Assembly (NCBI RefSeq): GCF_024213555.1 | Contig: NZ_JANAVO010000002.1 | Span: 666,269-730,268 of the forward strand | DNA from: Allokutzneria sp. A3M-2-11 16 | GTDB taxonomy: Bacteria > Actinomycetota > Actinomycetes > Mycobacteriales > Pseudonocardiaceae | Reading direction: 5' to 3' | DNA length: 64,000 nucleotides | Part shown: positions 1 through 8,639 of the stretch, in pieces | Position numbering within the stretch: position 1 is the first letter of the stretch | How the letters are laid out: every line of letters starts with the position of its first letter | The notes under the pieces: generated by a model | The model's database searches: none | The model's input: the letters and a program-made list of their open reading frames with translations, nothing else | Told to the model about the DNA's origin: nothing | Position numbers and translations under genes: made by a program

Positions 1-573
1 GCCCCGCACCACCTGCTGCAGCGCCCGCGCGACACCCCGGTACGCACCTCGCTGGGCATGATGGCGCTGACGTTCTTCATGGTGATGGCGCTGTCCGGGT
101 TCAACGACCTGATCGCGGACAACTTCAACATCTCGCTGAACGTGATGACCTGGGCCGGCCGCATCCTGACGCTGCTGGCGCCGCCGATCGCCTACTACGC
201 CACCTACCGCATCTGCATCGGCCTGCAGCGCTCGGACCGCGCGGTGCTGGAGCACGGCGTGGAGACCGGCATCATCAAGCGCCTGCCGCACGGTGAGTTC
301 ATCGAGATCCACCAGCCGCTCGGCCCGGTGGACGACCACGGTCACCCGATCCCGCTGGAGTACCAGGGCGCGTCGGTGCCGAAGAAGATGAACAAGCTGG
401 GCTTCGCGGGCGAGCCGGTCCCCGGCAGCCTCCTGCGCCCGGACCCCGCCGAGGAGACCGCGGCGCTGGAGCGGGCCAGGAAGTCGGGCGGGGACGACCT
501 CAACCCCGCCAACGGCTCCGCTGGTTCCGCCAAGGAGATCACCGCGGGCAAGCCGCAACAGCCCACGGACTGA
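1..573 (+). CDS. qcrB: Cytochrome bc1 complex cytochrome b subunit QcrB, C-terminal part
   Basis: The reading frame is open from base 1, so the 5' part is outside the window; 190 codons remain. QcrB is the membrane cytochrome b of the actinobacterial menaquinol:cytochrome c reductase, which forms a supercomplex with the aa3 oxidase. The visible part starts with [11 protein letters not shown] and the following helix, has another helix around [15 protein letters not shown], then a long hydrophilic cytoplasmic tail ([15 protein letters not shown]). That tail is typical of actinobacterial QcrB. The oxidase genes ctaF and ctaC lie 2.4 kb downstream on the other strand, as in mycobacteria. A strong terminator follows the TGA. 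Confidence 0.93.
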   Translation, partial: APHHLLQRPRDTPVRTSLGMMALTFFMVMALSGFNDLIADNFNISLNVMTWAGRILTLLAPPIAYYATYRICIGLQRSDRAVLEHGVETGIIKRLPHGEFIEIHQPLGPVDDHGHPIPLEYQGASVPKKMNKLGFAGEPVPGSLLRPDPAEETAALERARKSGGDDLNPANGSAGSAKEITAGKPQQPTD

Positions 574-580
574 TCGCACG

Positions 581-619
581 AACGAAAGGGCCCCGCCTCC
601 CGGTGGGGCCCTTTTCGTT
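581..619 (+). terminator. Rho-independent terminator after qcrB
   Basis: A GC-rich hairpin begins 8 nt after the qcrB stop. Arms at 581-597 and 602-619 pair through GGGCCCC/GGGGCCC with one bulged T, and the 3' arm contains TTTT. It should end the qcr operon transcript. Confidence 0.8.
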
Positions 620-633
620 GCCCTACAAGGGTT

Positions 634-762
634 AGACGGTCTTCAAGTACACCCCACCCCCACCCCAGACGTCTCAAACCGCCTCATACCCACGGCTACC
701 TCCGAGGTATGGGGCGGTTTGCGATCGCTGTGGGTGGGGTTCGGGGTACTTGAAGACCGTCC
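634..762. repeat. Large palindromic intergenic repeat, family A copy 1
   Basis: The outer arms (635-655 and 743-761) carry GACGGTCTTCAAGTAC and its complement with a small bulge. The inner arms (675-690 and 706-722) pair CAAACCGCCTCATACC with its complement at 15 of 16 positions. The whole 129-bp unit could fold into one long hairpin. Related sequence occurs at 25531 and 34964. It encodes nothing evident and may be a small non-autonomous (MITE- or REP-like) element. Confidence 0.75.
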
Positions 763-778
763 AACCCGCGAGCAGGGT

Positions 779-1012
779 TCAGGCGCGCTTGCGACGGCGC
801 GAGGCCGCCCCACCACCGGCGAGGAAGAAGCCGATGGCGCCGACCGCGATGTGGGCCCAGGGGGAGTAGGGCGTCGCCCACTCCATCAGGAACCACTCGG
901 AGCCGTTGAAGACCTCCTTGACGATGAGCGAGCCGAAGCCCTGCACCATGAAGATGATTCCGATTACTTCCAGCATGGGTGCCAGTTTGCCTACGAAAAC
1001 GTCCTCTTCCAT
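779..1012 (-). CDS. Small two-helix membrane protein
   Basis: Encodes 77 aa beginning MEEDVFVGKLAPMLEVIG. Two hydrophobic stretches (about residues 11-33 and 53-72) are separated by a short polar loop with aromatic residues (NGSEWFLMEWATPYSP), and the C-terminus is basic (SRRRKRA), which suggests a cytoplasmic end. Its ATG overlaps the stop codon of the upstream regulator gene by one base (TGATG), so the two are probably translated together. Family and function are not recognised. The long overlapping frame running through the regulator is a shadow. Confidence 0.6.
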   Translation of the reverse strand: MEEDVFVGKLAPMLEVIGIIFMVQGFGSLIVKEVFNGSEWFLMEWATPYSPWAHIAVGAIGFFLAGGGAASRRRKRA

Positions 1013-2010
1013 CAATCGAAGGGCTCGCCCGGCGTCGGTCGGCCGGTGGACCCGAACGCCCTCCGATAGGCACTGGGGTTGGTGCCCCGTAGTCGCGTGA
1101 ACTGATGCCGCAGCGCCGCGGCCGAGCCGTAGCCGCACGCGACCGCGATCTCGTCGACGCTGAGCCCGGTCTCCTCCAGCATCCGTTGCGCCCGGTCCAG
1201 CCTGCGCTGCGTCAGCCAGCGGTGCGGCGTGGTGCCCGTCCCCGCGGCGAAGCGGCGCAGGAACGTCCGCTCCCCCAGCCCCGCCCGGCGGGCCAGCTCG
1301 GCGACGGTGACGGGCTGGTCCAGCCTGCGCTCGATCCACTCCAGCAGCTCGGCGAGCACGTCGTCCTCGGCGGCCGGGACGGGCATCTCGACGAACTGCG
1401 CCTGCCCGCCTTCGCGGTGCGGCGGCGCGACCATCCTGCGGGCCAGCACGGTCGCGGCGCGCAGCCCCCTGGTCCGCCGCACGATGTGCAGGCACAGGTC
1501 GACCGCGGCCACCGTGCCCGCGCTGGTGAAGACCCCGGAATCCTCGACGTAGAGCGCGCTCGGATCGACCAGCGCCCGCGGGAACCGTTGGCGGAACTCG
1601 GTTTCGTAGACCCAGTGCACGGTGCAGCCGCGTCCGTCGAGCAGTCCGGCGTGGCCGAGCATGAACACCCCGGAGCAGAACGCCGCGACCAGCCTGCCCT
1701 CGGCGGCGGCGGTCGTGATCAGCTCGGCGACGGCGGGCGAGGGCGCCTGGGTGCGGTCCACGCAGGTGGGCAGGATGATCAGGTTGGCGGCGGCGGCCAC
1801 GTCCAGGTCGGCGAGGTCGGTCAGCCCGAACCCGGACCAGCCCCGCGTCGGCCGACCGCCCGGGGAGCACACCGCGAAGTCCCACCCCGCGATCCCGTCC
1901 GCGCTGCGGTCGGTACCGAAGACCTCGCACGCGACGCCGAGCTCGAACGGCGACACCACTCCGTCGACCACCACCGCGACCCGGTCCACCGCAACTCCGC
2001 CATACCGCAC
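1012..2010 (-). CDS. GlxA-family transcriptional regulator (DJ-1/PfpI-like domain plus AraC HTH)
   Basis: 332 aa. Residues 1-190 form a class I glutamine-amidotransferase-like (DJ-1/PfpI) domain with the nucleophile-elbow cysteine at about C112 (AAFCSGVF). Residues 220-325 form an AraC-type double HTH (VTVAELARRAGLGERTFLRRF, then DEIAVACGYGSAAALRHQF). In this family the first domain is thought to sense a ligand rather than act as an enzyme. It is divergent from the EamA exporter gene with only 78 bp between the starts, so it probably controls that exporter and itself. The downstream small membrane gene overlaps its stop. Confidence 0.85.
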   Translation of the reverse strand: MRYGGVAVDRVAVVVDGVVSPFELGVACEVFGTDRSADGIAGWDFAVCSPGGRPTRGWSGFGLTDLADLDVAAAANLIILPTCVDRTQAPSPAVAELITTAAAEGRLVAAFCSGVFMLGHAGLLDGRGCTVHWVYETEFRQRFPRALVDPSALYVEDSGVFTSAGTVAAVDLCLHIVRRTRGLRAATVLARRMVAPPHREGGQAQFVEMPVPAAEDDVLAELLEWIERRLDQPVTVAELARRAGLGERTFLRRFAAGTGTTPHRWLTQRRLDRAQRMLEETGLSVDEIAVACGYGSAAALRHQFTRLRGTNPSAYRRAFGSTGRPTPGEPFD

Positions 2011-2088
2011 AGCCTATGTCAGAAGCTTTGCGTCGCATGTCATCTCTGCCACTCGTCGATCCACTCCGCCCGGCGGAGCATTTCCGGC

Positions 2089-2961
2089 ATGACGAGCACC
2101 CTGGCCACACCGAACACGAAGCGCGCCACCCTGGAATGGGCGGGCGCGATGGCGCTCTCCGGCACGATCGGCGTCGCGGTCCTGGAGTCCGGCGCGGCGG
2201 CGCCCGCGGTGGCCTTCGCGCGCTGCCTCGTCGGCGGCCTGCTCCTCGCGCTGTGGTGCGCGTGGCGGGGCTGGCTGCGCCTGTCCGCGCGGGACCTCCG
2301 CCTCGCCGCGCTCGGGGGCGTGCTGCTGGTGGCGAACTGGGTGCTGCTGTTCGCCTCGTACTCCTACTCCTCGGTCTCCGTGGCCACGGTCGTCTACCAC
2401 ACCCAGCCGTTCCTGTTGCTGGGCTTGGCGGGCGTGGTCCTCGGCGAGCGGGTGCGCGGGCGGGACCTGGGCCACGGCGCGATCGCCTTCGCGGGCGTCG
2501 TGCTGATCTCCTTGGGCGGTCACGGCATGAACGGCCGGCCAATCGACGTCATCGGCATCGCGCTCGCCCTCGGCGCCGCCGCGCTCTACGCGGGCGCTTC
2601 CCTGGTGGCAAAGCAGCTTTCGCACGTGAAGCCGCACCTGGTGGCCGCGGTGCAGTGCGCGGTCGGCACGCTCGTGCTGGCCCCGGCCCTGTTGATCACG
2701 CCGCTGCCCGCGTTCGGTCCCGGCTGGTGGTGGCTGCTGGTCCTCGGCGTGGTGCACACGGCCCTGATGTACGTCCTGATGTACCGCAGCATCGGCGTCC
2801 TGCCCACGGCGACGGTGGCCCTGCTGTCCTTCCTCTACCCCGCCGTGGCGCTCCTGGTGGACGTCGTGGTCTACGCGCACCACGTCACGCTGCTGGAGGC
2901 CCTGGGCATGCTCGCCGTCCTCGTCGGCGCCCTCGCCCACAAGCTCCCGGCGCGGACATGA
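2089..2961 (+). CDS. EamA/DMT-family transporter
   Basis: 290 aa with about ten hydrophobic segments arranged as two five-helix EamA repeats; no signal peptide. Drug/metabolite-transporter members export amino acids, their analogues or other small metabolites through the cytoplasmic membrane. The start is the ATG giving MTSTLATPNTKRATLEW; the frame stays open upstream only because it runs antisense to the regulator gene. Divergent pairing with a GlxA-type regulator suggests inducible export of the effector that regulator senses; the substrate cannot be read from the sequence. Confidence 0.85.
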   Translation: MTSTLATPNTKRATLEWAGAMALSGTIGVAVLESGAAAPAVAFARCLVGGLLLALWCAWRGWLRLSARDLRLAALGGVLLVANWVLLFASYSYSSVSVATVVYHTQPFLLLGLAGVVLGERVRGRDLGHGAIAFAGVVLISLGGHGMNGRPIDVIGIALALGAAALYAGASLVAKQLSHVKPHLVAAVQCAVGTLVLAPALLITPLPAFGPGWWWLLVLGVVHTALMYVLMYRSIGVLPTATVALLSFLYPAVALLVDVVVYAHHVTLLEALGMLAVLVGALAHKLPART

Positions 2962-2974
2962 CAGCGGACATGAC

Positions 2975-3007
2975 GAAGGGGCGGGCGCATCACGCGCCCG
3001 CCCCTTC
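2975..3007. terminator. Bidirectional terminator between EamA gene and ctaF
   Basis: A perfect 14-bp stem (GAAGGGGCGGGCGC at 2975-2988 with its complement at 2994-3007) and a 5-nt loop lie between two convergent genes, so it can stop transcription from both sides. Confidence 0.8.
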
Positions 3008-3016
3008 GGTCAACGA

Positions 3017-3415
3017 TCAGTGGTGGTCAGGCCCCACGTGGTACTCGAAGAGCAGACCGGCCACCATGATCAGCACGACGACCACGCCGACGCCGATCAT
3101 CCAGGGCTCGAAGAACGCCAGCGAGACACCGGTGAACGCGGCCGCCAGCGCCAGGCCGAACGGCCAGTAGCTGCCGGGCGAGAAGAAGCCCAGCTCGCCC
3201 GCGCCGTCGCTGACCTCGGCGTCCACGTCGTCCTCCGGCCGCACCTCGATGCGGCGCGCGACGAAGCGCAGGTAGGTGCCGACGAGCAGGGTCAGGCCGC
3301 CGGTCAGGCTGATCGCCACCGTGCCGACGGGCTCGTGCGACCAGACGCCGTAGCCGATGGCCGCAACTAGGCAGAACGCCGTGACCAGATCGAAGATCCG
3401 TGCCTCGGTCCTCAT
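3017..3415 (-). CDS. ctaF: Cytochrome c oxidase polypeptide 4 (CtaF)
   Basis: 132 aa, matching the actinobacterial aa3-oxidase subunit IV: MRTEARIFDLVTAFCLVAA start, four membrane helices in two pairs, and a central acidic linker (RPEDDVDAEVSDGAGELGFFSPGSYWPF) before helices 3 and 4. It lies 34 bp after ctaC on the same strand and is presumably in the same operon. It is an accessory subunit with no metal ligands. Confidence 0.92.
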   Translation of the reverse strand: MRTEARIFDLVTAFCLVAAIGYGVWSHEPVGTVAISLTGGLTLLVGTYLRFVARRIEVRPEDDVDAEVSDGAGELGFFSPGSYWPFGLALAAAFTGVSLAFFEPWMIGVGVVVVLIMVAGLLFEYHVGPDHH

Positions 3416-3449
3416 GGATATGCCCTCGCTCTCGAATCCGGCTCGACGC

Positions 3450-4409
3450 TCAGCGGCCGGACGCGGTGCCCGCGGTGCGGTCGGTGTTGAACGGCTTGGT
3501 GGTGATGGCCTGCGGAGCGCAGAGCTCGCCGCAGTTCAGCTCGGCCAGCGCCTCGGCGGCGGTGTAGTGCTTGCCGGTCTTGGCGTTCTCCTTGACCCGC
3601 AGCGCCATGTAGCGGTCGAACACCTCCGAGGGCAGGCCCCTGACCTCGAAGTTCATCACCGCGTGGTAGGTGCCGCAGAGCTCGGCGCAGCGGCCGACGA
3701 ACGCGCCGGGGGTGTCGATCCGGTTCTGGAAGACGTTGTCCTGGTTGTTCTTCTTCGGGTACGGGAAGGTGTCCCGCTTGAAGAGGAAGTCCGGGACCCA
3801 GAACGAGTGGATGACGTCCTTGGACTGCAGCGTGTAGCGCACGTTCTTGCCGGTCGGCAGCACCAGCAGCGGGATCTCCGAGCTGGAGCCCACGGTGCTG
3901 ACCTGGCGGTTCTGGCCGATCTGGTACTTCGGGTCGGTGTAGGTGAACTCCCAGTTCCACTGGAACGAGGTCACCGTGACGTTGACGTCGGCCGGCTCGT
4001 CCTTGGCGTTGACGAAGTTCTGCGTCACCGCGGTGAAGTAGAAGAGCACCACGACGATGATCGTCGGGACGGTGATGTAGACCATCTCCAGCGGCACGTT
4101 GTACTGCGTCTGCCGCGGGAACTCCTCGCTCTTCTTGCGGTGGAAGATCACCGACCAGAGGATCAGGCCCCAGACCAGGACGCCCATCGCCAGGGCCGCG
4201 ATCACCGACCAGGTCCAGAGCTGGCGCATCTGCTCGGCCTGCGGCGTGACGCCCTCCGGCCAACCGAAGCGCAGCACCTCCTCGGTCGAACAGCCGGTGG
4301 CGACGACGGCCACCATGCCGACCAGGGCGAGAACCTTGGTCAGGCGCGCTGCCCTTGCGGGGCGCTGGCGCAGCCCCGCGAGCAAGTGTCGCTCCTCCGT
4401 GCGGCTCAC
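3450..4409 (-). CDS. ctaC: Cytochrome c oxidase subunit II (CtaC)
   Basis: 319 aa from the chosen GTG (MSRTEERHLLAG). A lipoprotein-type signal (VAVVATGC, Cys about 40) is followed by two membrane helices and the periplasmic cupredoxin domain with the CuA signature CAELCGTYHAVM and the upstream histidine in DVIHSFWVPDF. It accepts electrons from the cytochrome cc subunit of the bc1 complex and passes them to subunit I. The frame is open 27 codons further upstream, but the GTG has a consensus GAGGAGG 8 nt before it. A short C-terminal extension with two extra cysteines (NCGELC) follows the CuA domain. Confidence 0.94.
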   Translation of the reverse strand: MSRTEERHLLAGLRQRPARAARLTKVLALVGMVAVVATGCSTEEVLRFGWPEGVTPQAEQMRQLWTWSVIAALAMGVLVWGLILWSVIFHRKKSEEFPRQTQYNVPLEMVYITVPTIIVVVLFYFTAVTQNFVNAKDEPADVNVTVTSFQWNWEFTYTDPKYQIGQNRQVSTVGSSSEIPLLVLPTGKNVRYTLQSKDVIHSFWVPDFLFKRDTFPYPKKNNQDNVFQNRIDTPGAFVGRCAELCGTYHAVMNFEVRGLPSEVFDRYMALRVKENAKTGKHYTAAEALAELNCGELCAPQAITTKPFNTDRTAGTASGR

Positions 4410-4753
4410 TGCCGACGCCTCCTCGCTGCGGTTGACGGCCCACCTGATCCGACAGTGGTGATGATCCAGCTCACAGGCTGCGACCTGCACCGACGGCGGG
4501 CCGACGAAGTCATGCGGGAGCCTAGCTCAGCGGGTGCGCGCTCACCTGTCCGGGGTTGGCTGGCTACGGGTGGGGATTCTCCTGACACGACAGGGCTGTC
4601 AAGGCCCCCGGCGACTTTCGGCATACTGGGCTCTTGGGCGCGTTTCACAGGTCTCGTTCGATGAGAAGCACGCCCTGGACCGATGACGACACCCCCGACG
4701 GCGAGACCCGCTCCCCGGGCAGCGCTGTTCGACACGAGAGGTGCGCGAGAAGC
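4410..4753. other. Divergent ctaC/asnB intergenic region
   Basis: 344 bp between two divergent genes, so promoters for both should be here. The only promoter-like element I would name is CATACT at 4622-4627, a fair -10 for asnB, with TGTCAA at 4597-4602 upstream at a long 19-bp spacing. The stretch at 4514-4545 looks like a tRNA 5' half but cannot complete a cloverleaf. No open reading frame with a credible start is seen. Confidence 0.4.
4418..4424 (-). promoter_or_regulatory. Ribosome binding site that fixes the ctaC start
   Basis: Read on the minus strand, GAGGAGG stands 8 nt before the GTG at 4409. No comparable site precedes the longer in-frame alternative, so the shorter start is preferred. 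Confidence 0.75.
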
Positions 4754-6670
4754 GTGTGCGGCCTGCTGGGACTTGTTTGCGCTCCCCACAACAACACCGC
4801 GGCGGCAGTCAGCGCCGTCGCCAACGCCCTGCACTGCCAGCGGCACCGTGGCCCGGATGAAAGCGACACCTGGCACAACGAGTCGGTGGTGTTCGGCTTC
4901 AACCGGCTCTCGATCATCGACCTGGAGCGGTCCCACCAGCCGCTGCAGTACGCCAACGGGCGCTACACGATCGTCTTCAACGGCGAGATCTACAACTACC
5001 TGGAGCTGCGGGCGGAGCTGGTCGCGCAGTTCGGCGCGCGCTTCGCCACCGACGGCGACACCGAGACGATCGTCGCGGCCTACCACTACATGGGCCCGTC
5101 CATGGTGACCAGGCTGCGCGGCATGTTCGCGTTCATGATCTGGGACGCGGAGAAGCGCGTGGTCTTCGGCGCCCGCGACCCGTTCGGCATCAAGCCGCTG
5201 TTCTACGCGCAGGGCCCCAACGGCGTCGCCTTCGCCAGCGAGAAGAAGAGCCTGCTGGACCTGGCGGGCGGCCTCGGGCTGCAGCCGCAGCTGGACCGCA
5301 CCGCGCTCCAGCACTACCTGATCATGCAGTACGTCCCGGAGCCCGCGACGCTGCACACCAAGATCCGCCGCATCGAGTCCGGCACCTCCTTCACCGTGGC
5401 GCCCGGCGGCTCGGTGATCACCGAGCGGTACTTCAACCCGCAGTTCAACGCCCGCCCGCTGCGCAGCTCCAGCGAGGTCAACCAGCTGCACCGGCAGATC
5501 GCCGACGTCATGCGGGACTCCGTCGCCAAGCACATGCGCGCCGACGTCACGGTCGGCTCGTTCCTCTCCGGCGGCATCGACTCCACCGCGATCGCGGCGC
5601 TGGCCAAGGAGCACAACCCGGACCTGATCACCTTCACCACCGGCTTCGAGCGCTCCGGCTACTCCGAGGTCGACGTGGCCGCGGAGTCGGCCGCGGCCAT
5701 CGGGGTCAAGCACGTGGTCCGCACGGTCTCCGCCGAGGAGATGATGCAGGCCCTGCCGCTGATCACCTGGTACCTGGACGACCCGGTGGCCGACCCGGCG
5801 CTGGTGCCGCTGTGGTTCATCGCCCGCGAGGCGCGGCAGTACGTCAAGGTGGTGCTCTCCGGCGAGGGCGCCGACGAGCTGTTCGGCGGCTACACGATCT
5901 ACCGCGAGCCGCTGTCGCTGGCGCCGTTCGAGAAGGTGCCGGGCGCGCTGCGCTCGGTGATGGGCAAGGTCTCCAAGCGCATCCCGGACGGCGTGCGCGG
6001 CAAGGACCTGCTGCGCCGGGGCGCGCTGTCGCTGGAGGAGCGCTACTACGGCAACGCGCGGATCTTCCGCGACGACCAGATCAAGGCCGTCCTCAAGGGC
6101 TACGACCCGGCGATCCGGCACACCGACGTCACCGCCCGCCCGTACCGCGAGTCGGCGAACTGGGACCCGGTGACCCGGATGCAGCACGTCGACCTCTACA
6201 CCTGGCTGCGCGGCGACATCCTGGTCAAGGCCGACAAGATGACCATGGCGAACTCGCTGGAGCTGCGGGTGCCGTTCCTGGACCCGGAGGTCTTCCGGGT
6301 GGCCTCGACGGTCCCGCTGGAGCAGAAGATCACCAAGGAGACCACGAAGTACGCGCTGCGCAAGGCGATGGAGCGGATCGTGCCCGCGCACGTGCTGCAC
6401 CGCCGCAAGCTCGGCTTCCCGGTGCCGATCCGGCACTGGCTCAAGGACGAGATGCACGACTGGGCGCGGGAGATCGTGCAGGGCTCCGGCACCGACCACC
6501 TGATCGACAAGGCCGCGGTCATGCGGATCCTGGAGGAGCACCGCTCCGGCGTGCTCGACCACAGCCGCCGCATCTGGGCGCTGCTGGTCTTCATGATCTG
6601 GCACGGCATCTTCATCGAGCGCTCGATCCAGGTGCGGGTGCCCGAACCGCACTACCCCGTCAAGCTCTGA
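4754..6670 (+). CDS. asnB: Glutamine-hydrolysing asparagine synthetase (AsnB)
   Basis: 638 aa. The chosen GTG places cysteine at position 2 (V-CGLLGLV), the N-terminal nucleophile of class II glutaminases; GAGAGG lies about 12 nt upstream. Residues 2-200 are the glutaminase domain (RHRGPDES, FNGEIYNY, GDTETI); the synthetase domain has the ATP-pyrophosphatase loop SGGIDSTAI (about 273) and SGEGADELFGGY. It makes asparagine from aspartate, ATP and glutamine. In M. tuberculosis the orthologue also lies beside ctaC. The frame extends 40 codons further upstream but without the family start. Confidence 0.93.
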   Translation: MCGLLGLVCAPHNNTAAAVSAVANALHCQRHRGPDESDTWHNESVVFGFNRLSIIDLERSHQPLQYANGRYTIVFNGEIYNYLELRAELVAQFGARFATDGDTETIVAAYHYMGPSMVTRLRGMFAFMIWDAEKRVVFGARDPFGIKPLFYAQGPNGVAFASEKKSLLDLAGGLGLQPQLDRTALQHYLIMQYVPEPATLHTKIRRIESGTSFTVAPGGSVITERYFNPQFNARPLRSSSEVNQLHRQIADVMRDSVAKHMRADVTVGSFLSGGIDSTAIAALAKEHNPDLITFTTGFERSGYSEVDVAAESAAAIGVKHVVRTVSAEEMMQALPLITWYLDDPVADPALVPLWFIAREARQYVKVVLSGEGADELFGGYTIYREPLSLAPFEKVPGALRSVMGKVSKRIPDGVRGKDLLRRGALSLEERYYGNARIFRDDQIKAVLKGYDPAIRHTDVTARPYRESANWDPVTRMQHVDLYTWLRGDILVKADKMTMANSLELRVPFLDPEVFRVASTVPLEQKITKETTKYALRKAMERIVPAHVLHRRKLGFPVPIRHWLKDEMHDWAREIVQGSGTDHLIDKAAVMRILEEHRSGVLDHSRRIWALLVFMIWHGIFIERSIQVRVPEPHYPVKL

Positions 6671-6682
6671 GCGCATGACCGA

Positions 6683-6722
6683 CGAAGGGCCCCTTCCCGT
6701 CTAACCGGGAAGGGGCCCTTCG
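6683..6722 (+). terminator. Terminator after asnB
   Basis: A perfect 17-bp stem (6683-6699 with 6706-6722; core AAGGGCCCCTTCCC) with a 6-nt loop, 12 nt after the stop codon. It would also work for transcription from the convergent kinase gene. Confidence 0.8.
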
Positions 6723-6748
6723 CGTGCGCCGGTGCGGCTTCCAGTGAA

Positions 6749-6795
6749 CCCAATGTGGCATTCGTTACGTCAGACGTAACCAAAGCCGCATTGGG
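6749..6795. repeat. Imperfect palindrome of the CCCAATGTGGCATT type
   Basis: The arms 6749-6770 and 6774-6795 match at 18 of 22 positions around a 3-nt centre, beginning CCCAATGTGGCATT and ending GCCGCATTGGG. It lies between the convergent asnB and kinase genes. I recall similar intergenic hairpins from Amycolatopsis and relatives; a role in transcription ending or mRNA stability is inference. Confidence 0.55.
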
Positions 6796-6828
6796 TACAT
6801 CAGTCTGCGCTGAAAAGGTTGAGTTGGG

Positions 6829-7860
<1,032 letters not shown>

Positions 7861-7920
7861 TCAGGTGCACACCGGCCAACCGCGAAGACTACTGCTTGGT
7901 AGAGCTGTTCCACATCCGTC

Positions 7921-8115
7921 GTGAGTCATAACGTCCTCGATGTGACCAGCACCGAACCCAACACCATCGCCGAGTTGATCAAGGATTGCGCGGACCTGCC
8001 CGAATCGCTCCGATCCAGCTCAGAAGGCGTTCCGCAGCAGCGCTCCGCCGCACCGTGGCGGGTGAGCGACGCCAACACCGCCCAGGTGCGCGACATGGAC
8101 GACTACGGCTGCTGA
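7921..8115 (+). CDS. Small protein ending in Asp-Asp-Tyr-Gly-Cys (hypothetical)
   Basis: Up to 64 aa from a GTG at 7921; another GTG at 7942 gives a 57-aa form starting VTSTEPNTIAELIKDC. It is acidic, lacks membrane segments, and ends RDMDDYGC. A bidirectional terminator starts 23 nt after the TGA, which argues that the frame is transcribed. The family is not recognised. The short length and C-terminal cysteine resemble a modified-peptide precursor, but no maturation enzyme is next to it, so that idea is weak. Confidence 0.45.
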   Translation: MSHNVLDVTSTEPNTIAELIKDCADLPESLRSSSEGVPQQRSAAPWRVSDANTAQVRDMDDYGC

Positions 8116-8138
8116 GCGCCGAAGTCTGGACGAACGAC

Positions 8139-8167
8139 AAGGGCCGCGGGCATCACCTGCGGCCCTT
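8139..8167. terminator. Bidirectional terminator between small ORF and hesB
   Basis: AAGGGCCGC (8139-8147) pairs with GCGGCCCTT (8159-8167) around an 11-nt loop, with flanking CGA/TCG. It lies between a rightward small gene and the leftward hesB gene. Confidence 0.7.
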
Positions 8168-8187
8168 CGTCGTCTGTCGCGCGACCG

Positions 8188-8550
8188 CTAGTTGAACGAG
8201 TCCCCGCACGCGCAGGAACCGGTGGCCTGCGGGTTGTCGATGGTGAAGCCCTGCTTCTCGATGGTGTCGACGAAGTCGATCACCGCGCCGTCGACGTAGG
8301 GGACGCTCATCCGGTCGACCGCGACCCGGAGGCCGTCGAAGTCGCGGAAGGCGTCACCGTCGAGCGTGCGCTCGTCGAAGAACAGCTGGTAACGGAGGCC
8401 GGCGCAGCCGCCGGGCTGGACGGCGATGCGCAGGTGCATGTCGTCGCGGCCCTCCTGCTCCAGCAGGGCCTTGGCCTTGGAGGAGGCCGCCTCCGTCATC
8501 GTCACGCCGTGGGTCGGCGTCTCGGTGCCGGTTTCCTGCGCAGAAGTCAT
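8188..8550 (-). CDS. erpA: A-type iron-sulfur cluster carrier (HesB/IscA/ErpA family)
   Basis: 120 aa with the three conserved cysteines of A-type carriers: C49 in GGCAGLRYQ, and C113 and C115 in the terminal SCACGDSFN. Such proteins hold a [4Fe-4S] or [2Fe-2S] cluster and hand it to client enzymes; lipoyl synthase LipA, encoded in this window, is a typical client. The ATG at 8550 follows GAGGGAG; the longer overlapping frame upstream is antisense to the glycerate kinase region. It is the orthologue of mycobacterial Rv2204c by position. Confidence 0.93.
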   Translation of the reverse strand: MTSAQETGTETPTHGVTMTEAASSKAKALLEQEGRDDMHLRIAVQPGGCAGLRYQLFFDERTLDGDAFRDFDGLRVAVDRMSVPYVDGAVIDFVDTIEKQGFTIDNPQATGSCACGDSFN

Positions 8551-8639
8551 GGTTCTCCCTCGGTCTTCCTGAGGCGCTACCTCGGCTGCAACGCATCGGA
8601 TGGCCTGCTTGTTCCACTTCCATGGTGGCACATCCGCGC

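Noticed and set aside
779-2542. 587-codon leftward frame through the regulator and exporter genes
   Set aside because: Only its last 77 codons look like protein; the rest is Arg/Ala/Gly-rich antisense or alternate-frame sequence typical of high-GC shadow frames.
4514-4560. tRNA-like stretch GCGGGAGCCTAGCTCAGCGG
   Set aside because: It resembles the acceptor and D-arm half of a tRNA but no anticodon stem, T arm or matching 3' acceptor follows.
4406-6676. 756-codon frame antisense to asnB
   Set aside because: Composition is Arg/His/Val-rich without domains, and asnB on the other strand is complete with all motifs.
6749-6795. Insertion-sequence end
   Set aside because: A single short hairpin without transposase or target duplication; better described as an intergenic palindrome.
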